A model generated the notes under the pieces. It was not told where the DNA came from, did not search any database, and saw nothing but the letters and a program-made list of their open reading frames with translations. DNA of 64,000 bases from Pyronema omphalodes (taxonomy: Eukaryota > Ascomycota > Pezizomycetes > Pezizales > Pyronemataceae), in NCBI GenBank assembly GCA_024516155.1, contig JAJJXM010000008.1:620001-684000 (forward strand), in the 5' to 3' direction. Positions 38,143-49,760 of this stretch are shown here, one piece after another. The translations under genes were made by a program, and so were the position numbers. Positions within the stretch are counted from its first letter, which is position 1. Every line of letters begins with the position of its first letter.

Positions 38143-38361
38143 TCACATAACAGAACAATTTGCCCCACTGATACCATAAGGCTGTGGTGTACAGCCCTCA
38201 CAGATATCATGACCACAGGAACATCGCGTATTCAGGGAGTTTAGTCGTTGCTTTAGGGTTCCGCAGCGACAACACCACCACCGACGTCGGTCGCGGAGTT
38301 GTGCTTGCTTTAGTTGCTCTCGGCGGGATAGGGATCGGGAGCGTGTGCGTGGGGGGGACAT
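38143..38361 (-). CDS. Small Cys-rich zinc-binding protein (72 residues)
   Basis: A single uninterrupted frame starts at the ATG at 38361-38359 in good context. An Arg/Ser-rich N-terminus (SPPRTRSRSLSRR) is followed by WWCCRCGTLKQRL...CSCGHDICEGC, a CxxC-like pair and a CxCGHxxCxxC group. This W-C-x-x-C ... C-x-x-C-x-H-x-x-C-x-x-C style motif recurs in many small fungal proteins of unknown role and probably binds zinc. The upstream DNA is unusually GC-rich (about 38362-38440). No neighbour suggests a pathway. Being short, it could still be a chance frame, but the spacing of eight cysteines argues against that. Confidence 0.6.
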   Translation of the reverse strand: MSPPRTRSRSLSRREQLKQAQLRDRRRWWCCRCGTLKQRLNSLNTRCSCGHDICEGCTPQPYGISGANCSVM

Positions 38362-41300
38362 GGTTGCGGGTTTGCAGGTGTAGATGGCCGTATGGGGGGA
38401 GGGTGGGGTGCGGGTGAGGGCGGGCGGGCGGCGCGGGGGATTAAGTGATATGAAGCAGATAGATGGAATTATAGTCGACAGTCGACAGTCGATGATTCGA
38501 TAACCTGAAACCGCGATGAAGAAGCCGAGGATCTATCTCAAATCTATACTATACCGTCTGTCTTGTAATGTTGTATATTCTGATCCCTCTATTTTTGTGA
38601 AAATTCAAAGATGGACAGGATTTAATACACTCGAGAGTCGATATTCAAGATGATAGCTAATAAATATAATAAATATAATGAACATGATGAACTATTAACC
38701 ATGATGAAGCACCAAGTTGATATCCACCCAGAACCCGCGTTTATTGGGATTCAAATTGAGCATCAGAACATGAAAGTTCTGTAATTTGGGTTGAATAGAC
38801 CCCACCCACAAAGGGTTTTGAGAGTCAATAGAGACTGGATAGATTGGTGTATCTAAAGCCACTGTCTATTAACAACAGCTTGAGAAGGGGTTTAAACTTC
38901 TGGTTCTGACTCGTGGTTGGAAGATATTCGTTAAGTGGGAGAATCAAGACAAAGCAGACGACGCAAGACGACGCAAGGCCCAGGGTTCAGTATATCTCGT
39001 TGACGGGTTGACACCGGGTTGACACCAAGGCCAGAGCACCCAAGACGATGGTAAGCTCATGGTGATAGCAGTTTAGCAGATACATCTTTGTACTGTTTCG
39101 TGGTTATGTATATGTGTACCGGTTGGTATTTACTTGATATCGTTTGGTTTGTTGTTGATTGTTATTTGTGAGGTGTTGGTTATAGGAGACCTTTAACCAA
39201 GTGGTTTATGGGGGTTTTTTGTGATGAAGAGAGGATGATGGATGATCGGGGGTTAAGTAGGGTTTGAGCTTTGCAGCTTGCGGGATTGACGGATAAGGGG
39301 TTGATGGATTGGTGTATTGATGGATTATTTCCGGGATTCACCAATCATGGTTTCGAACTCGGGATTTGGTATCAATCACGGCCACCAAAGCAGCGATTGA
39401 TATACGGAGGTTTCCTTTGTGTTATTGTAGTATGAAACACACTGTACCTAATATGTATGGTGGCATAACCCGAGGAGGCGCTTTTTATGCCGGTGATATG
39501 CTGTTTGGTTTTCTGTGCTTGATATGAGGGGTATAAAGCTGCCCTTATGTTGGGGTTTCAACTTTTATCTTCGTTTCAAATTCTCCACTTGGTTTAAATC
39601 ATGGCAATCCCGAGTCACTGCAACTATTACCACCACCTGCAGTGATGTATAGGGCATGGAAAACGCAACTTCAGAGGCATCGGTACTACATACCTCTGTT
39701 ACTGGCGTCAACTGTAGTTCAAACTGTGCTAGGATAACCAATCCGCCCGTGTCGCCACTTTCGACCATAGTCATCAACGTGCAAGAACCTACGTCGTTGC
39801 CGTAACCAAGCAAAGTTACACCTCCGGTCCAAATGCGGGCAACTGGTATCGAGAAATAAGGTTGATATTTGCACTTGTATTGCGTGTGCAGATTGCTTCT
39901 TCGGTTGTTGGGTTGGAACCAGCAAGTTGAAAGTTGCAACTACATAAGACATCAACAGGGAGCTGAAAATATGCACCCCTGGCGTCACTTTAGCATGTAC
40001 AAGCGTTATATATTCAAATTCTTCATGCTATGTCTCTCTTCGATCCCGCTCAGCTGAACTCTCCGGGCTCCTTAGGTTCTCGCCGGTGTGAAAGCGTTGC
40101 AAAGCTGCAAAGCTTTGCAAAGATAAAGTCGCTATCCGTGCTCCGGAGTCCCGGAAGCAGTTGAAGATTTCAGGTCTTGGCTTCGGAACTAAATACCTAC
40201 TCTAAGCATACGACTTTCTGCGTAGTGTTGAAGACATTTCATGCAGGGACCTTGCGGGGGGAGACGCGACGGAAATGCGGAGGGGACACCGGCGACCGAT
40301 TGAGTGCGGGAGTGAATGAAGATGCAGATTATCTGTACCCAACGGTTCCAGCCTCACATTATTGGTTGTGGTGTTTGCTCAAGTGTGCCGCGGAGGTTTG
40401 GTATCTATGGTGGGACCTAACCGGTCGCGATATCAATATGCGGTGCCACAAGATCGCCATGAATTATGTTTTTCTCCTACCCTACATACAGAATTCCACG
40501 ACTCCACGACAGAAATGCTGAAACTGTTGATGAATCAGTCTTATGCAAAACAATTGGTAATTGACATGTAGATGCTTGACTAAAACGCCTATGTACCAAC
40601 GGATCCTGATGGAAAATATTTGGCTTATTCTTACCTAAGAACGCGGCACGCTCTGCAACTGAATTTATATATATACCACTCGCTTTCGAAGATGTACAGA
40701 GATGTAAAATTGAGTACAACGATTTATGTTCCCCCAATTTGATTATTGCAATCCAATATCTAAAATCGTCTTTCGTGCATAACGGTAGGTATCTGTACCG
40801 GCTTTGACGCTCTGCACGACGTAGTTGGTTTCAGCTGAGTTGTACATACGTCTCGGTAAGCAGCTTACAAAATCTGTCTTGAAAATGTCGTCAAGGGTGA
40901 TGTTAGTCGAGTTTTAGCTTGCTTATCCCGAGCTTTATCTAGTCTAGTGCGCGCTGACTAATTGCAAAAGAGCTTAGGTTATGGTGGCAGATTTGCCCTA
41001 CGGGGCACCATGCATGCAGCCGAAAGGTTATCTAGATCGACTGATGCAAGGCTAACTTTATCCTTCCCTACGTTTCCCACATTTCCCGGATCGTCAACAT
41101 CCTAAAATTCCTATTGTCCGAGTGCATCAGTCGCATAACAAAATGTAATCCAGAAACAAAGAAAAAATAAAGTAAGGAAAAGAGATACTCATCATTCTCG
41201 ATTTGCGGTGGGTTGCTCAACGGAAAAACGGTGCAAAAAAAGAAAGATGTGCAGCGGACGCCCGACAACCTGGACCATACGGGGATATCCCTGCCATTCG

Positions 41301-41612
41301 CCGAATAACCTCTCACCAGCAGCTTCAGCTTTGTTATCCAAGCTCCGCTGCTCATTGCATTAATCAACATTCTGCACGTGTCACAACTGTTGTGTTCCAA
41401 TCAGTTGAATTTTGACGATATCGGACTGTCTAGTTAGTATTTTATCTAGGCATGGATGATACCCAACAGATACTACTCAAGAACTATTTAAAATCCACCT
41501 CCACCCCAGACGTTGGTACACAAATCGACAACAGAACGCGATTCCGGTGATCAAATAGATATTCACCACACCGGACGAGCATCAATTGACAACTATCTTA
41601 CCAACCGGCGTC
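38362..41612. other. Interval upstream of the FluG-like gene, no supported gene
   Basis: A frame at 39565-39939 on the minus strand is open for 124 codons but lacks an ATG until well inside and has no recognisable motif. A TTGCAAAGC-rich palindrome lies near 40100-40130. Near 41483 a CTATTTAAAATCC box sits about 130 bp before the ATG at 41613 and may be the FluG-like promoter. Confidence 0.5.
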
Positions 41613-44503
41613 ATGGCTTCACCCTCGGGTTCGCCTTCGGGCTCACCTTCAGATTGCTTCAAGCACCTTGTCTACAATTATCCGATGATAGATAATCACG
41701 CCCACCCAATCCTAAAGTCGGAACACCAAAACATCTATCCCTTAGAATCAATTTGTTCAGAAGCCCACGGAACCGCATTACGGAGCTCCATTAACACCCT
41801 TAGCCATATCCGTGCAACCAACCAACTTGCTTCTTTATTAGGCTGCGACAATGACTGGGAAACCGTTAAGCGTGCTCGAAACGAAAAGGATTATCAGGAA
41901 TGGAATCGACAGTGCTTTCAGGGGATCCAATGCGCTTTATTGGATGATGGACTTGATAATCCGGAGACGACATATAAAGTCCAGGAACATGACCAGCTGA
42001 TCGGGAATACTAATAAGAGGATTGTAAGAATTGAAGCGGTTGCCGAGAAGGTGTTCAAAGATACGGTGCAGATCTATCAGAATTCACCTGATTCCAATAG
42101 TTTCGTGGATCAAGTCCATGTTGCCTGGGCCTCTGCTTTCAAGGCTGAGATCAAAAGACTGAACGTATCAGACGATGTTGTTGGGTTTAAGAGCATCTTA
42201 TGTTACCGAAGAGGACTGGATGTGCCTGCCACAGTAATGGGGGATAATTTTAATTTCAATGAATCGATGGAGGCGAGGGACGGTATTGCGTCTTGGTTCT
42301 TGCAGGGCAATCGCTTTAGACTTGATAACAATATACTCAACTATATTGTCGTTGTTGAGACATTCAAGATTATAAGAGATTCTGGAATCAAAAAGCCGGT
42401 ACAGTTTCATACCGGGCTTGGAGATAACGATATCAACTTACTAAAGTCTAACCCTGCGTAAGCTTATCACCGTAAATTGACTAATATCATCACTGACATA
42501 TCTAGGCATATGCAACTCCTCATCTCCAAGTTCCCTGAAGTCCCGATTGTCTTACTTCATTCCTCATATCCTTACACACGGGAAGCTGGTTACCTAGCAA
42601 CAATGTACGACAACGTCTATCTCGACTTTGGTGAGGTAATCCCTATGCTCTCCAAAGACGGACAAAAATCCATCATTAGAGAAATGCTGGAAATTACACC
42701 ATTCAACAAACTCCTCTGGTCTTCCGATGGACACTGGTTTCCTGAAACCTTCTATCTCGGCAGTCTTCAAACTCGTGAAGTTGTCCACGAGGTAAATAAT
42801 TTCCCATGCCATGACTCTCAAAGCACCCGCTAACACTCCATCTCGACTAGGTTCTCGAAGGGCTTGTCCAGGAAAACTGCTTATCATACGACCAAGCCTC
42901 AAGTTTAGTGAAGAAAATGTTTTTCGAAAACTCCCAGCGTCTCTACGATCTCTCTATTAGCCCCGCATGGTCCGAGGATCTCGCTATCCCTGCATCCGCC
43001 TTAACTCCCAACACCTCGCGATCCGTCAGCCCCACATTAAACGCCTTCGACGCCATCTTCGCCTCCCATAAATCCGCCAAGTTTCTCCGAATTCAATGGG
43101 TAGACTACTCCAACACCCTCCGACTCCGAGTCCTCCCCATTTCCCAAGTCCGTAAAGCCCTCTCCAAAGGCCCCAACGGCCTCGACATCCGCATAACCCA
43201 AGCCGCCTTTTCTATCATGCACGACGATTACGTAACCTCCACCATGACACCCAGCGGTATGTGGTCGATTTCCCCGGACTGGAGCAGCCTACGTTCCTAC
43301 CACCCCGCCGCAACAGAAACTGGCAATCCGTATGCAGCAGTTATGTGTGATATTAAACTCGTCACCGGGGAGGACATGACCCGTTGTCCCCGTACTGTCC
43401 TTCGTCATACCATCGACGCAGCAGCGGCCGAAGATATCTCCATGCTATTCGGATTCGAGACGGAAGTAACATTCTTTGAACGTACACCCGATGGTGGGCT
43501 AAAGACGGAAATACCAAATGCTCACTTCTGGTCTGCGGCTACTGCACTTACCCCGAAACGCGCGGAATGTATGGAGGAAATTGTTACAAAGTTGGAAAAT
43601 GCTGGAATAGAAGTAAATATGTACCACCCCGAGTCGGCGAATGGGCAATTCGAATTCGTCACCGGACCTTTACCGCCAGTTGAGGCAGTGGATGCTTTGT
43701 ATATCACTCGACAAATCATTTTCCAAACCGCGGAGAGGTATGGAATGAGAGCAACAATGCATCCAAAACCATACCCAATGCAATGTGGTGGTAGTTCACA
43801 TACCCATTTCTCTGTTAACAACAAACAGAAGGAAAATGCGTTCATCAAGGGTTTATTAGAGAATATGCAGAGCTTTTCTAGTCTCTGGATGGCGGGAGAT
43901 GTAAGCTTTGAGAGACTGAAGGCGAGTTATTGGGCGGGTGGTCTGTGGGTTTGTTGGGGAGAGGAAAACCGGGAGACGCCGCTCAGGAAATGTACAGGAG
44001 GCAACCCGCATTGGGAATTTAGAGCGGTGGATGGTACGGCGAATATGTATCTTGCTACCGCGGCTTTGGTTGAAGCTGGAATCCGTGGTGTGAGGAAGTT
44101 TTATAAACAGGACGGACCTGAGGTGGAGTTGATGAAGGGAATTAATCGTGAGTACTCCACTGTCTATTTGTTTCAAGGAAGAGGCGCCAGATTATAGATC
44201 GATACAAGATACAAGATACATAGATAGAGAGATAGAGAGATACTGACTGAAATAGTGGATCCCGGAACCCTCACCGAGCAACAGCTCGCAGATCTAGGTG
44301 TTACCAAACCCTTCCCAAGGAGCATAGAGCAGTCGTTAGATCACCTGATCAAGGCTAAGAAACAGGCTGAAGAAGAGGGTGAGCCTTTGTTTGGTGGGAT
44401 GGAGTTTTTGGAGGAGTATATCATCTTCAAAACAGATGAAGATAAAAGGATCAAGAATATGCCCAAGGAAGAGAAATGGAGGTGGGCGGTGGAGAGGTAT
44501 TAG
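41613..44503 (+). CDS. FluG-type fusion: amidohydrolase domain + glutamine synthetase domain
   Basis: Four exons, 41613-42457, 42506-42791, 42851-44147 and 44256-44503 (introns of 48, 59 and 108 bp), encode 891 residues. The first about 390 residues are an amidohydrolase-2-like domain beginning with the metal-ligand motif MIDNHAHP and containing VLLHSSYPYTREAGYLA and WSSDGHWFPE. Residues from about 430 on form a glutamine-synthetase fold: FGFETEVTFF, NGQFEFVTGP, HPKPYPMQCGGSSHTHFSVN (ATP-binding signature), NRETPLRKC and EFRAVDGTANMYLATAAL, with the catalytic Glu, His and Arg positions kept. In Aspergillus nidulans, FluG of this architecture makes a signal for asexual sporulation. Fungi carry several paralogues, so orthology is not certain. 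The ATG at 41613 (CGTC before ATG, next codon GCT) is the first in frame. The gene ends about 410 bp before the right inverted-repeat arm. Confidence 0.9.
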
Positions 44504-45629
44504 ATGGAAAAGTCATGTCATTGTCGCGGGTGAGTAAAGGTGTGTTTGTGAGTAATTGAGTGTAGTAGGGAAGTGAATAAATACATGCAATTTCTGATTT
44601 TTTGGATGTTGGTGAATTGTGGATTTAAATACTTTGCAAGTGAAAGTGAGGGATGGACGCTAAATCATGTTTGCTGCTCGTGTAGTCCGTTGATGAGTTG
44701 AAGCTATATGAGGCACATAGGATATCATAACAAGGTAAAACAAACAACACGGAGCTACGGATAATTCATTCGCCTATCACTAGATGAATTATAGATACGG
44801 CAAGACGAGCTGGAATCAATATATTTGAACAACAGTGAAGTAGCGTCATAAAATATCACAACATTAGCCTAAAAACTTGTGATGGCTGGTGATTCGGTTT
44901 TCACGCTGCGTGGTGATGCCGACCTCTGTATAAGACAACCATTCAAGTTTTCTATCCTATATAGAAAGAAACATACATCTCCAATACGAAAACCTTAGAC
45001 CAGTGAATATTGCACATGTACAGAGGATATCCTTGTAGATACTTGGAAGACTTATATTGTAGGCGAGTAAATGCGTGTTGGTAAGTAATTAAGTTGGTAA
45101 GTATTCGTATATCATTGGTTAATGAGGTAAATGAAAGCAAGAAATCTCTCATTTGAGGATGTTGTGAGAATGTCATGGGTAAAAGTGTAGGACGAAGCTC
45201 CATGTTTCTTCGTTGCTCGTGTTACTGGTTTGTGTGCACGGGTCATAACAGATCCGCAGGGTTATGATGAAATATGACCGGAAATCCTGGGTTACGTGAG
45301 TAATCGATTTGTCCATCTTGGAATGATGCGGCTATCAAGGTAGCGTCAGAACATATCACTACGACAATCTGTAGACGAATGATGTCCTATGACGCAGACG
45401 GCACAGTGATACTTACCTTCCCACGAAGAACCTCAAAAAAAGGGTTCTTCTTTGAATGCCTGAATAGAATTTCAACTCAGAATTGGCAATGTGACCATGG
45501 CTTTGTGAATTTTCCGTATAAAAATCTCCAGAAGCCACAGCAGTGACTGCACATCAGACACACCTCCTGCACCCACATTAGCACCCATCAACACCCTTAT
45601 TGCATCTTCCCCGGAATCACAACAATAAA

Positions 45630-46508
45630 ATGGACCTTGATCTTTACCGCGACTTTGAATCCATCGTCGATCAAGCACAGCGAGAAAAAGCTCACCTCGC
45701 TCGTCAAAAAACCCACCTCGCTCGTCAAAAAGCCCCCAAACCATCTGCATCATGGAACCCATTTTACCGTCCACCGCCACCACCGGTCAAAAAAACACTT
45801 GATTCCGAAGCTCTGGACAAGATCATCAACAGCACTGTAGCATGCATAAAATCCATTGGTATAAACTATGCAATGCAACATGGCGAGAAGATGTTGAATC
45901 AAGGTCCTTTGAATGTTACGGGTTCACTGTATCCGTTGGCGCTGTTTAGGCTTTGGACTCAGGAATATGATTATCACTATAAAGCGTTGTTGGAGATGAG
46001 TCAAGGGGGTGGTCAACCGGCTGAATACTTTGGGGGGATAGTGTTGGATTTTGCTTGGGTGCTCATGAAGGATCGGAGATTGAATCCTTGTATGTATCCC
46101 TGTATACTTTGAAGTACACAATCCAGAAACTTGGATGACTAATATAGGTATGCAGACTGCGATAAGATGAATATGTTGGAAGAGGCGTTCAATCAAGCCA
46201 AGATATTACTTCCAAACTGGGTCCCAAAAGGAGATGGTGGGAATCCATTGAGTACTATAGCCTCAGGATTGAGTGGGTCTATAGACTGGCTGAGGAGGAA
46301 ACTGCCGGTAAATAGTCCTGTGCTTCCGAAGCAGGATGAGTTACAGAGGTGGAGGAATAGAAGAGAGAGCATTCGCGATGATCCTAGACTATTGATGGAT
46401 GTGCTCAGGAGGGATAATCTGGGGAGGGGTTTTTGGGAGGAACCGACGGCGAATCGGAGAAGGCCGAGAAGGGAGAATTCAAGGCATTATGAGTATATGG
46501 AATACTAG
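45630..46508 (+). CDS. Unknown lineage-specific protein, intact right-arm copy (270 residues)
   Basis: Exons 45630-46089 and 46156-46508 flank a 66-bp intron (GTATGT donor, TATGCAG acceptor; the earlier AG at 46147 would give a stop) and encode 270 residues. The N-terminus is charged, with a doubled THLARQK/AHLARQK heptad, followed by WNPFYRPPPPPVKK and a helical domain (DKIINSTVACIKSIGINYA, LFRLWTQEYDYHYKALLEM, YFGGIVLDFAWVLMKD). The C-terminus is Arg-rich (RRRPRREN) and ends YEYMEY. There is no signal peptide or transmembrane segment. I do not recognise the family. The left-arm copy (12854-13594) has the same gene structure but lost this C-terminus by a 2-nt frameshift. Near identity of the two copies within otherwise diverging arms suggests constraint or gene conversion. 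Confidence 0.7.
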
Positions 46509-47225
46509 TTGCTGTCAAGAGGTTGTGTATGAATGTTTAGCTAGATATCGGGATAGATAGATATACATGGAAAGATAAACACGCAAATTGGGGGCATAGC
46601 CACTTAGTCACTTGTCCATTAATGGATCAGACATAAACAATTATAGTAGGGCGTTTCACGCTGTGATTATGTACAAAGTGCAAGTTCAATGATTGATTTG
46701 TGCTGCGCCACAAGCACTCTAGATAAGCCAATGATTGTAGTTTACAAGGGGATATCCGGATTCCGGGCTAGGATCCCTCAGACGTAATTTTCAGCACTTT
46801 GATTATCATGTTCATTATCACCATCCGTAACGCTAAGATAAGGACGGGTTACAAGTGGTTTTCTGCATTCGTGTTGTTGGCGGGGAATTTTTTGGTAAGT
46901 CATGGGATGGCGGGAAGGCGACAGTATAATCAAAGATGAATACTAAAAAACGATAATGCTTTACTTGAGATGTCACTTCATGATTTCAGGGGGTTCACGC
47001 TTGTATCGATGGGGAGAGAAAATCACAGAAACACGAGGGGAAACAGCTGTAGATCTTAATCGAGGCGGTGAATTAAGAACGTGGCGCAGCCGTATCATAA
47101 TGATACAGGTAAATACAGGAGACTCATAACGCTGGGGTATCTTGATGTCCTCCTTTCGTCGTTAACCTTCCACAGATGTGGCGAAGCTTGGCAGTCCTCC
47201 TTGCCGGAAATCGCGGAGGATAATG

Positions 47226-47412
47226 CTATCGCTTAGATCCTCTTGAAACCGAAGGTCTGTTAAATCATGTTAGATACTGGCGAACTGGAACAGGAAGACG
47301 GATGCAATACAAGAGCATACTGGTACTCAATCCAATCCCTCAGTTTTCTGAGGGCGTCCTCAATCATCTTGCCAAGGGTCAGGCGGATGTAAAATGCGTC
47401 GGCTCCGTCCAT
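47226..47412 (-). CDS. Putative 40-residue microprotein, right-arm copy
   Basis: Exons 47412-47321 and 47256-47226 with a 64-bp intron match the left-arm copy (11841-12027) in start, splice sites, length and stop; the final residue is R instead of L. A leader intron (GTAAGT..GATAG) is also kept. Unspliced reading would give a 50-residue product ending SPVSNMI. Function is unknown. The call rests only on conservation between the arms. Confidence 0.35.
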
Positions 47413-48469
47413 TGTTATCCGGGTGAACGGATTTGGGGTTGAAGGTATCGAAGGGACTATCGGAAGTTGGATCATTGGTCAGTGTTCCGAATCACAGCTT
47501 GTACAAAGATCGAGGATTGAACTTACATTGTTAGATGAGTTCGAAGCGGTAGAGGGAGGATAATGATAGGAGGGCAGGTGGGAAGTTCTCCGCCTCTTAT
47601 AGCTGGCCTGGCATGGGCGCTGGCCAAGTTTTCATACACTATAACCGGGAGTGGACGTTTGAATAGTGCCATGCTACGGCGGCCGTGATGCATTGCCGCA
47701 AAACGAGCGTTGACCGTCAACGTCCAACGGAAATTTATGAATTGTCGTAATACGACGTAATTATCTTTTCTGTGGAATTGCATGAAATTCATACACGTCA
47801 TGATATCCACAAAACTTATATTAAGCCCAAAACATGCATTTTGCTTCCTCCAAATCTCTGCAAAATTTCTAACCCTAACCGCCGTGATGCTGTTCTAGGT
47901 GACCTCTGACCGCATGCATACTCGCGAGAAACCGCCATTTCGCCATACATTATTCCCCGAGTATCTATATCGTTCAATTATACGGTCAAAGAAACAAAAT
48001 GGATGTCGGAAAACGATGGGAAGAGCGGTTGAGGCGCCTAACCGAGTGTTTGTTCGATTATCAGAACCGGCATACATCCCTTGTTCTCCTGTAGTTCCGC
48101 GCCTGAAATGAGGGCCATTACATTGTCGAACGAGATCCGGGCCGCAAAAACAGCATCCGCAACCCAGAGCCACCAGGGTTAGCCCTGCCGACGAATAGGC
48201 TCTTTTCCCGACGTCACTCAACGAGCTTATCGTCGGAATCCTTGGTCGCCGGAACCTGCACTACAATGACAGAACCACCCCTCGTTTCGTCATTACGAAG
48301 TTTCCATTATTCCGTCCTGCAGCCGTTTCAGTCATTCCGTTTTTCCCCCGCTTCAGGCTTCCGCCATAGCCTTGGTTTTTGGGAGCATGACATCAAATCT
48401 CAGTAACACTCCAAGCGTATCCGCATCCCGTCATTGTGTGGGTCTCCTCCGGAAACTTGTAAATCCCCT

Positions 48470-49760
48470 CTTCATCGTATCACGGCTAACGAAAGTTCTG
48501 GATGAAGACTAGAAATCACGACACCACACAGATCTGAGTACAGAATGATGGTATACGAGAGATACCGTTGAGCCGCTACGGGACAGTTATTCCCGTCTTT
48601 TTCAAGTCAAAGACGGGGGTTCTATGCTTCACGCATGTCCCCAGGCTGTTAGTACAAGAAATAACCGCAGAACCATGGTTTATGCAGATCCCATCCTGTG
48701 AGTACAGCATTACCCATCGTAAACCGCAAAATCCCCGCCTCATCGTCTCGCGGCTGACGCCATATCAGAATAAGGCTTGCTTATTTCCGACACTATGCAG
48801 AATCCGACACCATGCTGAATGGGGACTCACGATATCGGACAGGAAGCCTCAAGCCCTTATAGGACTGTGATTTCTATCTTTTCGAAGTGGAAAGCGCGGG
48901 TTCTACGCTTCACGCTGTTAGTACATGAACTTTCCGCAGAACCTTGGTGCATGCATATTCCATCCCGTGAGTACAGCATTACCCATCGTAAACTGGGAAA
49001 TATCATCGTCGTATCACGGCTGACGCAGCTTCAGGATGAGGCCCACAGATTCCGACACCATGCAGATCTGGGAACGGCTATTTTCTCTGTGTTTTTTGAT
49101 GCTGGAAGCACGGGATGTGGCTGGCGGCCACAAGCGAAGTTTCAAGAATGGAAACGATGTCAGCGGCCAGCGAGTGAGCCATGGTGAAGCGAAATGGTCG
49201 ATTATCGATTTTCTCATCTCGTGAGTAGTGCACTACCCTTAGTAAACTACTCATTCTCAATCGTATCGCGGCTGACGCAGGTTTAGGACGAGGCCTACAG
49301 ATTGCAATACCACGCGGATCTGAGACCAGATGCATGATATCCGATCGCAAGCGCTGGACCGCTACATGGCCATCTTATCTGTATTTTGGCCGCTGAAAGC
49401 GCGAGATGTGGCTGGCGGCCAAGGGCGAAGATGGAAGACAAGAAAAGACGGCAGCTAGTGAGTCATGATGGAGCGAGATGGTCAATTGTCGGCGTCATAT
49501 ATTATGTCTATTTGGGGAATAGTGTAGTGGCGACTAACAGAATATTTTCAATCGGATAAATCTAGTATTCTGTATTGGGGGATACATACGTCGTTAGGTC
49601 TATGTGTGGCACTTACGTTTTATGGTAACGATGTTAGTGTAGGTTGATTGACTCTGAGATCGCGGGATAGGTAACGATGAAGTTATCCCGTGAGTAGTGC
49701 ATTATCCTTCATAAACTGGTAAATCTCCTCTTTGTCGTATCACGGCTGACGCAAGTTTAG
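48470..49760 (+). repeat. Five degenerate tandem units in the right arm
   Basis: A TCGTATCACGGCTGACGC core starts at about 48473, 48743, 49009, 49261 and 49735, mirroring the left arm. GTGAGTA precedes it at 48698, 48967, 49221 and 49690, so four units show a 60-71 nt GTGAGT...CTGAC...AG intron-like pattern. The frames at 48568-48870 and 48819-49187 read through these patterns, but splicing would create early stops, so a coding role is not supported. Confidence 0.7.

Noticed and set aside
39565..39988. Overlapping minus-strand frames that could form a small secreted protein
   Set aside because: No ATG at a sensible start and no consistent splice model; the signal-peptide-like part and the remainder are in different frames.
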